Part shown: positions 43,717 to 52,960 of the stretch, in pieces
How the letters are laid out: the number at the start of each line of letters is the position of its first letter
Numbering within the stretch: position 1 is the stretch's first letter
From: an uncultured Roseburia sp.
GTDB lineage: Bacteria > Bacillota > Clostridia > Lachnospirales > Lachnospiraceae
DNA: 64,000 bases
Assembly: GCA_944380515.1 (NCBI GenBank)
Contig: CALWHT010000025.1
Coordinates: 62,001-126,000, forward strand
Direction: 5' to 3'
Notes under the pieces: generated by a model
Seen by the model: the letters and a program-made list of their open reading frames with translations, nothing else
Database searches by the model: none
Told to the model about the DNA's origin: nothing
Position numbers and translations under genes: made by a program

Positions 43717-46700
43717 ATGTCCAGAGCAAAACAGTCAATGGACGGTAATACAGCAGCAGCGCATGTGGCCTATGCGTTTACTGATGTTGCGGCTATTTAC
43801 CCAATTACACCATCCAGTCCGATGGCAGATACGGTAGACCAGTGGTCTGCAGCAGGACAGGAAAATATTTTCGGCAATCAGGTGAAAGTAGTAGAGATGG
43901 AGTCTGAGGCCGGCGCAGCGGGTGCTGTTCACGGTTCCCTTGCGGCAGGTGCACTGACCACTACCTTTACGGCTTCCCAGGGACTTCTGTTGATGATCCC
44001 CAATATGTATAAGATTGCAGGCGAGCAGCTTCCGTGCGTATTTGATGTATCCGCACGTACCGTAGCGACTCAGTCCTTAAATATTTTCGGTGACCACAGT
44101 GACGTGTATGCCTGCCGTCAGACAGGTTTCGCAATGTTATGTGAGACCAACCCACAGGAAGTTATGGACTTAAGCCCGGTTGCGCATCTTGCATCCATCG
44201 AGGGCAAGGTTCCGTTCATCAACTTCTTTGACGGATTCCGTACCTCCCATGAGATTCAGAAGATTGAGAAGTGGGATTACGCAGACTTAAAGGAAATGTG
44301 CAACATGGATGCGGTGAAAGCATTCCGCGCGCATGCGTTGAATCCGGAGCATCCGGCTATGCGCGGTTCTCACGAGAACGGAGACGTTTTCTTCCAGCAT
44401 CGTGAGGCATGCAACACTGTATACAATGAGCTTCCGGCTATCGTAGAGAAGTACATGGCAAAGATTAACGAGAAGCTCGGAACCAACTACGATCTGTTCA
44501 ACTACTACGGAGCAGAGGATGCGGACCGCGTTATCGTAGCGATGGGTTCCGTAAATGACGTTGCGGAAGAAGTGATCGATTACCTGACCGCAAGAGGTGA
44601 GAAGGTCGGCTTGATCAAGGTTCGTCTGTACCGTCCGTGGGTATCTGAGGCATTCTTAAAGGTGCTTCCGAAGACGGTAAAGAAGGTTGCTGTTCTTGAC
44701 AGAACAAAAGAGCCGGGCGCACTTGGCGATCCGTTATACCTGGACGTTGCCGCTACGCTCCGCGAGGCTGGTCTTGACGCAATCGTACTGACCGGCGGAC
44801 GTTACGGACTCGGTTCCAAGGATACGCCGCCTTCCAGCTTGTTCGCAGTATATAAGGAGCTGGAGAAAGACGCTCCGAAAGCACGTTTCACCATCGGTAT
44901 CGTGGATGACGTGACAAACTTAAGCCTTCCGGAGGTAAAACCTGCACCGATTACGGCTGCTGAGGGAACCGTAGAGTGTAAGTTCTGGGGTCTCGGCGGA
45001 GACGGTACCGTAGGTGCAAACAAGAACTCCACGAAGATTATCGGTGACCATACCGACAAATATATCCAGGCATACTTCCAGTATGACTCCAAGAAGACCG
45101 GCGGTATCACGATTTCTCACTTAAGATTCGGTGATAAGCCGATCAGAAGCCCGTATTACATCAACCAGGCTGACTTTGTTGCCTGCCATAACCCGTCCTA
45201 TGTGACCAAGGGCTTTAAGATGGTTCAGGATGTAAAGCCGGGCGGAGTATTTATGATCAACTGCCAGTGGTCGGATGAGGAATTAGAGCATCATCTGAAT
45301 GCCGCTGCGAAGAAATACATTGCAGACAACAACATTCAGTTATATACCATCAATGCGATCGACAAGGCAATCGAGATCGGTATGGGCAAACGTACCAACA
45401 CCATCTTACAGTCCGCATTCTTCAAATTGGCGAACGTAATGCCGATCGATGAGGCGGTTGATTACATGAAGCAGGCTGCAAAGAAGTCCTACGGCAAGAA
45501 GGGCGATGCAGTCGTAGAGATGAACTACAAGGCAATCGACGCAGGTGTGGATGCTGTACATAAGGTAGAGGTTCCGGCTTCCTGGTCCAACCCGGCAGCA
45601 GATCCGGCTCCGGCAAAATTAACCGGTCGTCCTGAGACGGTTAAGATGGTAGAGGAGTTAATGAACCCGATTTCCCTGATGGACGGCGATTCCCTTCCGG
45701 TTTCCGCATTCATGGGCAATCCGGACGGACAGTTCGAGCACGGTGCGGCTGCATACGAGAAACGCGGTACTGCGGTAACCGTTCCTACCTGGGACGCTTC
45801 CAAGTGTATTCAGTGTAACCAGTGTGCGTTCGTATGTTCCCATGCGACCATTCGTCCGTTTATGTTAAGCGAGGACGAGGTAAAGGCAGCTCCGGAGAAC
45901 ATCAAGCTTGCTGATACAAAACCGAAGGCGAGCGAGTACAAATATACCATGAGCGTATCTCCGTTAGACTGTATGGGATGCGGCGAGTGTATCACCGTAT
46001 GTCCGGTGGGCGCAATCGAGATGGTTCCGCAGGAATCCCAGGCAGCAGAGCAGCCGGTATTCGATTATCTGGTGGCAAATGTTGGCAAGAAGCCTGGCAT
46101 GCCGGCAGACAATACCGTAAAGGGCTCTCAGTTCAACCAGCCGCTGCTTGAGTTCTCCGGATCCTGTGCAGGATGTGCAGAGACCTCTTACGCACGCCTG
46201 ATCACACAGCTGTTTGGTGAGCATATGTACATCAGCAACGCAACGGGATGTTCCTCTATCTGGGGCGGACCGGCTGCTACTTCACCGTATACGGTAAACA
46301 AGGACAGCAAGAAAGGACCGGCATGGGCGAACTCCTTATTCGAGGATAACGCGCAGCATGGTCTTGGTATGCAGATTGGTCAGGAGGTACTGCGTGAGCA
46401 GGCAATCGCAAGCGCTGAGAAGTGTGCTTCCTCCGACAAGGCAAGCGCTGAGTTAAAGGCAGCGTTTGACAAGTTCATTGAGACAAAGAATGATACAAAG
46501 GCAAATACGCCTGCAACCGAGGCTCTTGTGGCAGAGCTGGAGAAAGCTGCGGCGGCAGGATGCCCGGATGCGGCAGCTGCACTTGATAAGAAAGATTATC
46601 TTGCAAAGAAATCCATCTGGATCTTCGGCGGTGACGGCTGGGCATACGATATTGGTTTCGGTGGTCTGGATCATGTCCTTGCTTCCGGCAATAACGTAAA

Positions 46701-47262
46701 TGTCATGGTATTCGATACGGAGATGTACTCCAATACGGGCGGTCAGGCTTCCAAGGCTTCCAACCTCGGTGAGGTTTGCCAGTTTGCGGCATCCGGTAAA
46801 GAGGTAGGAAAGAAGAGCCTTGCGGAAATCGCGATGAGCTACGGTTATGTGTATGTAGCACAGATTGCACTTGGAGCAAACATGGCTCATGCAGTGAAGG
46901 TAATTGCGGAAGCAGAAGCTTACAACGGACCTTCTCTGATTATCGGCTACGCTCCGTGTGAGCTGCACGGTGTGAAGGGCGGAATGAACCACTGCCAGGA
47001 TGAGATGAAGAAAGCAGTAGCTTCCGGTTACTGGAACCTGTTCTCCTTCAATCCGGCACTGAAGGCAGAGGGCAAGAATCCGTTTACCCTGACCTCCAAA
47101 CCGGGCGACGGAACCTATCAGGACTTCTTAAACAACGAGACACGTTACAGCCGTCTGACCAGAGCATTCCCGGAGAGAGCAGAGAGACTGTTCAAGGCAT
47201 CCGAGGAGGCTGCAAAGGAGCGCTACGAGCACTTACAGAGACTGGTAGAGCTGTACAAATAA
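43717..47262 (+). CDS. nifJ: Pyruvate:ferredoxin (flavodoxin) oxidoreductase
   Basis: The 1181-residue homodimeric single-chain enzyme oxidises pyruvate to acetyl-CoA and CO2, reducing ferredoxin. The N-terminal TPP domain has AAIYPITPSSPMAD. Ferredoxin motifs are CIQCNQCAFVCSHA (about 697-710) and CMGCGECITVCPVGA (about 752-766). A proximal cluster region CAGCAETSYARL (about 816) and the TPP pyrophosphate motif GDGWAYDIGFGG with DTEMYSNTGGQ follow. Codon choice is visibly more biased than in neighbours, as expected for a very abundant enzyme. The ferredoxin it reduces would feed the [FeFe]-hydrogenase whose maturases lie at 62.6-64 kb. AAGGAGGAA precedes the start. Confidence 0.98.
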   Translation: MSRAKQSMDGNTAAAHVAYAFTDVAAIYPITPSSPMADTVDQWSAAGQENIFGNQVKVVEMESEAGAAGAVHGSLAAGALTTTFTASQGLLLMIPNMYKIAGEQLPCVFDVSARTVATQSLNIFGDHSDVYACRQTGFAMLCETNPQEVMDLSPVAHLASIEGKVPFINFFDGFRTSHEIQKIEKWDYADLKEMCNMDAVKAFRAHALNPEHPAMRGSHENGDVFFQHREACNTVYNELPAIVEKYMAKINEKLGTNYDLFNYYGAEDADRVIVAMGSVNDVAEEVIDYLTARGEKVGLIKVRLYRPWVSEAFLKVLPKTVKKVAVLDRTKEPGALGDPLYLDVAATLREAGLDAIVLTGGRYGLGSKDTPPSSLFAVYKELEKDAPKARFTIGIVDDVTNLSLPEVKPAPITAAEGTVECKFWGLGGDGTVGANKNSTKIIGDHTDKYIQAYFQYDSKKTGGITISHLRFGDKPIRSPYYINQADFVACHNPSYVTKGFKMVQDVKPGGVFMINCQWSDEELEHHLNAAAKKYIADNNIQLYTINAIDKAIEIGMGKRTNTILQSAFFKLANVMPIDEAVDYMKQAAKKSYGKKGDAVVEMNYKAIDAGVDAVHKVEVPASWSNPAADPAPAKLTGRPETVKMVEELMNPISLMDGDSLPVSAFMGNPDGQFEHGAAAYEKRGTAVTVPTWDASKCIQCNQCAFVCSHATIRPFMLSEDEVKAAPENIKLADTKPKASEYKYTMSVSPLDCMGCGECITVCPVGAIEMVPQESQAAEQPVFDYLVANVGKKPGMPADNTVKGSQFNQPLLEFSGSCAGCAETSYARLITQLFGEHMYISNATGCSSIWGGPAATSPYTVNKDSKKGPAWANSLFEDNAQHGLGMQIGQEVLREQAIASAEKCASSDKASAELKAAFDKFIETKNDTKANTPATEALVAELEKAAAAGCPDAAAALDKKDYLAKKSIWIFGGDGWAYDIGFGGLDHVLASGNNVNVMVFDTEMYSNTGGQASKASNLGEVCQFAASGKEVGKKSLAEIAMSYGYVYVAQIALGANMAHAVKVIAEAEAYNGPSLIIGYAPCELHGVKGGMNHCQDEMKKAVASGYWNLFSFNPALKAEGKNPFTLTSKPGDGTYQDFLNNETRYSRLTRAFPERAERLFKASEEAAKERYEHLQRLVELYK

Positions 47263-47294
47263 GTAAATATCGGACCCTTGTATCTGATGACGAA

Positions 47295-47334
47295 AAGAGT
47301 CGGTTTTCGGCGAAGCTGCCGGAAACCGGCTCTT
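47295..47334 (+). terminator. Intrinsic terminator after PFOR
   Basis: A 17-bp stem (47295-47311 with 47318-47334, two G-U pairs; core CGGTTTTCGGC / GCCGGAAACCG), 6-nt loop. Confidence 0.8.
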
Positions 47335-47430
47335 GTCGTTTTAAAGGATATTTTTACTGCTTTACAAAAAAAAACGATAATGATAGAATATTCCTAGACA
47401 TTTTGCTTTGGGAGGAGGAAGCGCATTGTC

Positions 47431-48351
47431 ATGGCAAATTTATTTCAGGCTTTGTTAGCGGATTTTTCCTCCGGCAGGGGAAGAACGGTACAGACACGGA
47501 GAAGAACGAGGATGCATGAGGTAACGGAGACGCAGGGGAAGGCGCAGGCTGTTTTGCAGGAGGAGGGACAGACCGGGGCAGAACAGGAAAGGGTACAGGA
47601 GAACGTGGAAAAAGAAGATTTATTATTAAGCCAGATTGACGAATTCCGGGAGAAGGCAAAGCAGCTTCAGATGCTGCTGGCCTCCAAGGAGAGCAAGGTA
47701 CAGGAATTGCAGTCGCTTGTCAACGAGAGACAGGATAAGGCGCAGGAATTGGAGCAGATTTTAACGGAGCGTCAGGAAGAGGCGACAAGGATTGAGACCG
47801 ACTTTAATATAAAGGTGGATCAGCTGGTGCGCAAGGTTACGGACAAGCTGACAGAAATAGAAAGAGGCATTTCCGGCCAGGTGGCGGAGGTCCGCCAGAT
47901 GAGTGAACAGCAGTTTGCGTCAAACCGACAGTTCGGTGAGGAGCAGGCGGCGGCAGGCAGAAAGCTTCATCAGGAACAGATCGCCGAGGTGAAAAAGCTG
48001 AGCGAGGAACAGCTTGCAACGAATAAGCAGTTTCTTGAGGAGCAGGCAATCGCGAATAAAAAGCTGAGCGAGGGGCAGATCGCCGAGGTGAAGGAGCTGC
48101 TCGAAAGCGCAACGGCACAGCTGGAATCCATCAAGACAGACCTTTCCGAGAAGGTACATACCGAAAATGTCAAGTGTTACCGGAATATTCAGGATTTGTT
48201 TAACGAGTTTGATTCGAAAATCGAAAAGATGGATGAAATGGAATCGGGCGTCGGCTCGGTCAAGGGCTATGTGAAATGCCTGACATGGTTTTCCATTCTG
48301 AATTTTGTCGTGTTGATTGGATTTATTTTATATTCCGTAGTTTTTGCATAA
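47431..48351 (+). CDS. Long coiled-coil protein with C-terminal membrane anchor, unknown function
   Basis: This 306-residue protein has a basic N-terminus (about 13-28), then Gln/Glu-rich heptads from about 45 to 285 (e.g. LLASKESKVQELQSL). One membrane helix lies close to the C-terminus (about 285-303, WFSILNFVVLIGFILYSVVF), so it is tail-anchored with the bulk in the cytoplasm. Within it is a tandem repeat of about 33 residues, SEQQFASNRQFGEEQ... then SEEQLATNKQFLEEQ..., each ending QIAEVK. The DNA repeat is also visible at about 47900-48100. No catalytic motif is seen. A scaffold or polarity/division-linked role is conceivable, but nothing proves it. Confidence 0.75.
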   Translation: MANLFQALLADFSSGRGRTVQTRRRTRMHEVTETQGKAQAVLQEEGQTGAEQERVQENVEKEDLLLSQIDEFREKAKQLQMLLASKESKVQELQSLVNERQDKAQELEQILTERQEEATRIETDFNIKVDQLVRKVTDKLTEIERGISGQVAEVRQMSEQQFASNRQFGEEQAAAGRKLHQEQIAEVKKLSEEQLATNKQFLEEQAIANKKLSEGQIAEVKELLESATAQLESIKTDLSEKVHTENVKCYRNIQDLFNEFDSKIEKMDEMESGVGSVKGYVKCLTWFSILNFVVLIGFILYSVVFA

Positions 48352-48425
48352 ATGTTTTATGTTGTAAAAGGAGGACGCGGGCAGTTGCCGGCGTCTGTTT
48401 TTTCCGGGAGAGTGAGAGGGAGCAT

Positions 48426-50087
48426 ATGAGCACAGGGACAAAGAAAGTTTGGGTCGTCGGCCATAAGAATCCGGATACGGATTCGATTTGCGCGGCGATT
48501 TCCTACGCGTATCTGAAAAATCAGGCAAAGGACGGAAAAACCTATGTGGCGAAGCGTGCCGGCGCCATCAATGCCGAGACGCAGTATGTGTTAAAGTGCT
48601 TCGGAGAGAAAGAACCGGAACTCGTAACATACGCGGGGGCACAGCTTAAGGACATCAGCATCCGAAAGACAGCCGGTGTCAGCAGCCAGATTTCTTTAAA
48701 GCGCGCATGGGAGTTGATGAAAAAGCTGGAGGTCGTGACGCTTCCGGTGACGAACCGCTCCGGGAAGCTGGAGGGAGTGATCGTGACGAAGGATATCGCA
48801 ACCTCCTACATGGATGTGTTTGATAATCACGTGCTTTCCAAAGCTCGCACGCAGTATAAAAATATTGCCGAGACGCTTGAAGGGACGATTCTCGTCGGAA
48901 ATGAGCATGCCTATTTTGTGCGCGGCAAGGTTGTGGTCGCAACCTCGAATCCCGAGTATATGGCGGATTATATCGAGCCGGATGACCTGGTCATCCTGGG
49001 GGATCGCGAGGAGGCGCAGCTTCAGGCAATCCGCTCCGACGCGAGCTGCATCATCATCGGAGGCGGGCTTGAGGTCGCGGAGGAGGTAAGACAGCTTGCC
49101 GCAAAGCGCGACTGTGTTGTGATAACGACACCCTTTGATACGTTTTCGGTGGCAAGGCTGATTAACCAGAGTATGCCGATCAAGCAGTTTATGACGAAAA
49201 AAAATCTGATTACCTTTGATATCGAGGATTACGTGGATGAGGTCAGGGAGACGATGTCGAAAATCAGGCACCGCGATTTTCCGATTTTGAATCAAAACGG
49301 TAATTATGTCGGCATGATTTCACGCCGGAATCTTATGAACATGCAGAAAAAACAGGTGATCCTGGTGGATCACAACGAGAAGGCGCAGGCGGTGGACGGC
49401 ATAGAGGAAGCCGATATTCTCGAAATCATCGACCATCACCGCCTCGGGAGCCTGGAGACGGTCTCGCCGGTTTATTTCCGCAATCAGCCGCTGGGCTGCA
49501 CATCGACGATTATCTATCAGATGTACCGGGAACAGGGGATAGAGGTGCCGGCACAGATTGCGGGACTGCTGCTTTCCGCGATTCTTTCGGATACGCTTAT
49601 GTTCCGTTCGCCGACCTGCACGCAGCTTGACAAGGCGGCGGCACAGGAGCTTTCAGGCATTGCCGGGGTCGAGATGGAGGCTCATGCCAAAAACATGTTC
49701 CAGGCGGGAAGTGATTTTTCCGGGAAAACGACGGAAGAAATTTTTTATCAGGATTTTAAGGTCTTTCATACCGATAACTGTGAGTTCGGCGTGGCGCAGA
49801 TCAGTGCGATGAGCCGGGAAGAGCTGGATAAGCTGGGAGAGCGTCTCCGCCCCTTCATGGGTCAGGCGCTCGGAGAGAAAAAGCTGGATATGGTATATGT
49901 CATGCTGACCGATATTTTGGAGGAATCCTCGAGAATTATTTACGAGGGAGACGGTGCGGGAAGAATTCTGGCGGATGCCTTTCATCGGAAGGAGGACGGC
50001 TCGGCAGGGATTCTGCTGGAGGGAATCGTATCCCGGAAAAAGCAGCTCATACCGACGCTGATGAATGAGATGGCGGAGCGCCTGTAG
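48426..50087 (+). CDS. Putative Mn-dependent inorganic pyrophosphatase with CBS/DRTGG insert
   Basis: This 553-residue family II pyrophosphatase type hydrolyses PPi. The DHH N-terminal half begins VWVVGHKNPDTDSICAA. It is interrupted by a regulatory insert: CBS (VTLPVTNRSGKLEGVIVTKDI), a DRTGG-like segment (about 140-240), and a second CBS (HRDFPILNQNGNYVGMISR). DHH continues with ILEIIDHHRLGS, then the DHHA2 domain with LLLSAILSDTLMFRSP and a terminal substrate-binding SRKKQLIP. In Clostridium homologues, AMP/ADP inhibit and diadenosine polyphosphates activate through the CBS/DRTGG part. ATG 48426 has GAGGGAG upstream. Confidence 0.92.
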   Translation: MSTGTKKVWVVGHKNPDTDSICAAISYAYLKNQAKDGKTYVAKRAGAINAETQYVLKCFGEKEPELVTYAGAQLKDISIRKTAGVSSQISLKRAWELMKKLEVVTLPVTNRSGKLEGVIVTKDIATSYMDVFDNHVLSKARTQYKNIAETLEGTILVGNEHAYFVRGKVVVATSNPEYMADYIEPDDLVILGDREEAQLQAIRSDASCIIIGGGLEVAEEVRQLAAKRDCVVITTPFDTFSVARLINQSMPIKQFMTKKNLITFDIEDYVDEVRETMSKIRHRDFPILNQNGNYVGMISRRNLMNMQKKQVILVDHNEKAQAVDGIEEADILEIIDHHRLGSLETVSPVYFRNQPLGCTSTIIYQMYREQGIEVPAQIAGLLLSAILSDTLMFRSPTCTQLDKAAAQELSGIAGVEMEAHAKNMFQAGSDFSGKTTEEIFYQDFKVFHTDNCEFGVAQISAMSREELDKLGERLRPFMGQALGEKKLDMVYVMLTDILEESSRIIYEGDGAGRILADAFHRKEDGSAGILLEGIVSRKKQLIPTLMNEMAERL

Positions 50088-50117
50088 CGCCCCGCGCCGC
50101 GGCGGATTTTGCCGCAT

Positions 50118-50152
50118 ACGTCCGGCGCAGAAGCAGCGGACGTCAGTTTTTT
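50118..50152 (+). terminator. Terminator after the pyrophosphatase gene
   Basis: ACGTCCG (50118-50124) pairs with CGGACGT (50137-50143), then T6. It overlaps the stop of the convergent AraC-type gene. Confidence 0.75.
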
Positions 50153-50991
50153 AAGCTTTGGAGAAAGTCCCGCGGGGATTCTCCGAAGCTTTTTTTGTAG
50201 GCGCGGGAAAAGGTCGAATAATTTTTAAAGCCGCAGGCATAACAGACCTCCGTAATCGGTGTGCCCTCCGCAATCAGCTCTTTTGCCAGAAGCAGCCGTT
50301 TCGTGGAGAGATAGCCGCCGATGGTATAGCCGGTCTGTTCTTTAAAGGTGTGCATCAGATAGTAGCGGCTCAAAAAGAAGCGGGCGGACAAATCGTCGAT
50401 GGAAATATCCTCGGTGAGATGCTCGCTCAGATAATTTAAGACGGCTATGATTTTTTCATCGGAGGGAGAATTTTCAATGAAGGCCAGCCCATTGTGCAGC
50501 GCCGCTCGGTTGAGCTGTATCATAAATTCCAGAAACAGGAGCCTGTGGTGCAGCGCACCGGCATAGTCCTCATCCGTGAGGGAACCGTCCAGAAGCTTGA
50601 TGGCTGAGGCAAGCTTTGCCGCCTTGGAGCCGTGCAGCCGCAGCACATGGGACTGTTCCTTTGCCGCTTGCTTTAAACAGAAGCCGAGGTCGCCGTCCGT
50701 GTCCGAAAACGATTCGAGATACTCCGGGGAGACATAAATGATAATGCGCTCGTAGGTGGCGTCGGAACGGATAATGGGGCGGTGCACCTCACCCGCATGG
50801 ATCAGTACGATATCATTTGGCAAAAGCTCATAGGAGCGCCCCTCGACGCAGTAGGTAATATCGCCGCTTAAAAGAATCAGAATTTTGTGAAAGTCGTGGT
50901 AATGATAGGAAAAATCCGTCCGGCTCTGCTCTTTTAAATGAAACATTTTAAAGCTGGCGGTCAGATAACCGATTTTTTTGTATTCTGGCAT
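50143..50991 (-). CDS. AraC-family transcriptional regulator
   Basis: The 282-residue protein has an N-terminal cupin-like sensing domain (about 20-130; YHYHDFHKILILLSGD, LLPNDIVLIHAGEVHRP) and a C-terminal double HTH (about 180-280; SIDDLSARFFLSRYYLMHTF and ITEVCYACGFKNYSTFSRAYKK). The ligand is unknown. No obvious target is next to it; the following gene on the same strand is a bacteriohemerythrin upstream of it (51082-51507), 90 bp away. Confidence 0.92.
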   Translation of the reverse strand: MPEYKKIGYLTASFKMFHLKEQSRTDFSYHYHDFHKILILLSGDITYCVEGRSYELLPNDIVLIHAGEVHRPIIRSDATYERIIIYVSPEYLESFSDTDGDLGFCLKQAAKEQSHVLRLHGSKAAKLASAIKLLDGSLTDEDYAGALHHRLLFLEFMIQLNRAALHNGLAFIENSPSDEKIIAVLNYLSEHLTEDISIDDLSARFFLSRYYLMHTFKEQTGYTIGGYLSTKRLLLAKELIAEGTPITEVCYACGFKNYSTFSRAYKKSFGESPRDFLQSLKN

Positions 50992-51081
50992 ATAATTTCT
51001 CCATTCATGTTCGGTACCGGCAAAAAAATGCCGCCGCCCCGCCGGGAAGGAAGAGCAGCGGCAGCATGCCGGGAAAACCGA

Positions 51082-51507
51082 TTACAGGCGGTCCGGGTTA
51101 TCGACGATGAAACGGTATTCCGCCACGGAGCGGTCAAAGCCCTTGATGTGGGTATAGAGCCATTCGATGACATTTTTCTGTACCTGTGCGACAAAGGCGT
51201 CCGACGGTCCTTCCTCCTCCTCAAGCATTCTGGTAAGGTCCGCAACCACCTTGCGCAGCTCGTCATGCTTCTGCCGGTGCTCCTTAATGCCGGGGTAATT
51301 GATTTCCTCCTGCAATTTTTCCTCCGCGGAAAAATGAAATTCCGTATAATCCGCGAGATAGTCCATCATTTTAATAGCGGCAAGCTTATCGTTGCCGTTT
51401 TCGCAGCTCTCCAGAAGCTGATTGATGCGGTCGATCAGCTCACGGTGCTGGGTGTCGATCATTTCATTTCCCGTAATCAGGGTATCGTCAAATTCTGCTC
51501 TCATCAT
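51082..51507 (-). CDS. Bacteriohemerythrin
   Basis: The 141-residue di-iron O2-binding four-helix bundle has its ligands visible: H in DTQHRELIDRINQL, H and E in FHFSAEEKLQEE, H pair in KEHRQKHDELRKV and H/D in LYTHIKGFDRSV. In anaerobes it is thought to bind or scavenge oxygen in the cytoplasm. Its length is a stand-alone hemerythrin, not a chemoreceptor domain. A 14-bp perfect palindrome lies in its upstream promoter region. GGAGAAGA is the RBS. Confidence 0.92.
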   Translation of the reverse strand: MMRAEFDDTLITGNEMIDTQHRELIDRINQLLESCENGNDKLAAIKMMDYLADYTEFHFSAEEKLQEEINYPGIKEHRQKHDELRKVVADLTRMLEEEEGPSDAFVAQVQKNVIEWLYTHIKGFDRSVAEYRFIVDNPDRL

Positions 51508-51575
51508 GCTATCTTCTCCTGTTCTTTTAAAATATACCTGTCGGTACTGATTCTACTATAATACATTTGAAACGG

Positions 51576-51589
51576 AAATACTAGTATTT
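51576..51589. promoter_or_regulatory. 14-bp palindrome upstream of bacteriohemerythrin
   Basis: AAATACTAGTATTT is a perfect palindrome lying where the -35 of the minus-strand hemerythrin promoter (-10 near 51558-51563) should be. It is a good candidate for an operator, for example of a redox-responsive repressor. Confidence 0.45.
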
Positions 51590-51755
51590 TTCCGCAAACA
51601 AGAGAGCACAATATGCAATGTTTTGAGCACCGGACGAGTATATATTTTAAAAAGTGTTCTATATAATAGAAGCATATGAGACAGGTGTCCGCGGAGGAAA
51701 AGCCGCGGGCATACGGCGATTAAGAGGCGGGGCGTCCGCAGAATGTGAGGGTATG

Positions 51756-52940
51756 ATGAAGAACTTCAGCAATTACAATGATTACAGTACAAAAGAGGAA
51801 TTACATTTTGAATCCAAGGCCGTGCACGGTGCGCTTGGAACGGAGCCTTTGACCGGGGCGGTCAGCATGCCGATTTTTCAGGCTGCAACCTTCCGGCATC
51901 CGGAGCTGGGACAGTCCACCGGCTTTGCGTACAGCCGTCTGGAGAATCCGACCAGACAGGAGCTGGAGCGCACGATGGCGATTTTGGAGGGCGGCATCAA
52001 GGGCTTTGCCTTTTCGAGCGGACAGGCGGCGAATATGGCGGTATTTTCCCTGTTAAATCCGGGGGAGCATGTCATTTTATCAGATGACATTTACGGAGGG
52101 ACATTCCGTATTATCGGCGATGTATTCGGAAGATACGGAATTGAGCATACGTATGTGGACATGTCGGATCTTGCGGAGGTAAAGGCGGCTGTCCGGCCGA
52201 ATACAAAGATGCTGTTTGTGGAGACGCCGACGAATCCGATGATGAAGGTGGCGGATATCCATGCCGTTTCCGAGATCGCGAAGGGTATCGGCGCGCTGAC
52301 GGTTGTGGATAATACGTTTCTGACACCGTATTTCCAGAAACCCCTGCAGCTCGGCGCGGATATTGTAACCCACAGCTCCACAAAATATCTGGGAGGACAT
52401 AACGATACGATTTCCGGCATTGTGGTCGTAAAAGATAATCAGGAAATCGCGGACAAAATCCATATCCATATCAAATCCCACGGAAGTCAGCTCGCACCGC
52501 TTGACAGCTGGCTGGTGCTGCGCGGGATCAAGACGCTTGCCGTGCGTATGGACCGCCACAATGAAAATGCGGCACGCGTCGCCGGGTGGCTTCGTACACA
52601 GCCGAAGGTAAAGCAGGTCTATTATGTCGGCTTTCCGGATCACAAGGATTATGAGATTACGAAAAAGCAGACGACGGGCTTCGGCGGGATGATCTCCTTT
52701 ACCGTTGACAGCTTTGAGACGGTGAAGAAGATTTTAAAGGGCGTGGATATGATTATGTTTGCGGAGAGCCTCGGCGGCACCGAGACCTTGATCACTTATC
52801 CGACGACGCAGACACACGAGGACACGCCGCTTGACATCAAAGAGAAGCTCGGCATTACGGACTGTTTCCTGCGCATGTCGGTCGGCATTGAAAACGCGGA
52901 GGATATTATTGCGGATTTGGACCGCGCAATGAACGCTTAG
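51756..52940 (+). CDS. Cys/Met metabolism PLP enzyme (methionine gamma-lyase or cystathionine gamma-synthase/lyase)
   Basis: The 394-residue fold-type I PLP enzyme has FAYSRLENPTRQELE, FSSGQAANMAVFSLL, DDIYGGTFRI, VDNTFLTPYFQKPL and the PLP lysine in HSSTKYLGGHND. SLGGTETLITYP and the final segment are also typical. Members either split methionine to methanethiol, or make or split cystathionine; sequence reading alone does not decide. Start candidates are ATG 51753 and 51756; GTGAGGG is nearest a good distance from 51756. A -10 TATAAT lies at 51662-51667, and a CCGCGG-8 nt-CCGCGG hairpin (about 51689-51708) lies in the leader. No SAM riboswitch or T-box was seen. Confidence 0.9.
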   Translation: MKNFSNYNDYSTKEELHFESKAVHGALGTEPLTGAVSMPIFQAATFRHPELGQSTGFAYSRLENPTRQELERTMAILEGGIKGFAFSSGQAANMAVFSLLNPGEHVILSDDIYGGTFRIIGDVFGRYGIEHTYVDMSDLAEVKAAVRPNTKMLFVETPTNPMMKVADIHAVSEIAKGIGALTVVDNTFLTPYFQKPLQLGADIVTHSSTKYLGGHNDTISGIVVVKDNQEIADKIHIHIKSHGSQLAPLDSWLVLRGIKTLAVRMDRHNENAARVAGWLRTQPKVKQVYYVGFPDHKDYEITKKQTTGFGGMISFTVDSFETVKKILKGVDMIMFAESLGGTETLITYPTTQTHEDTPLDIKEKLGITDCFLRMSVGIENAEDIIADLDRAMNA

Positions 52941-52960
52941 GAGAAAGGCGCACAGAGAAG

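Noticed and set aside
51600-51752. Possible SAM riboswitch or T-box before the methionine-lyase-type gene
   Set aside because: No SAM-I core or T-box sequence (TGGNACCGCG) was found; only a -10 box and a short GC hairpin are visible.
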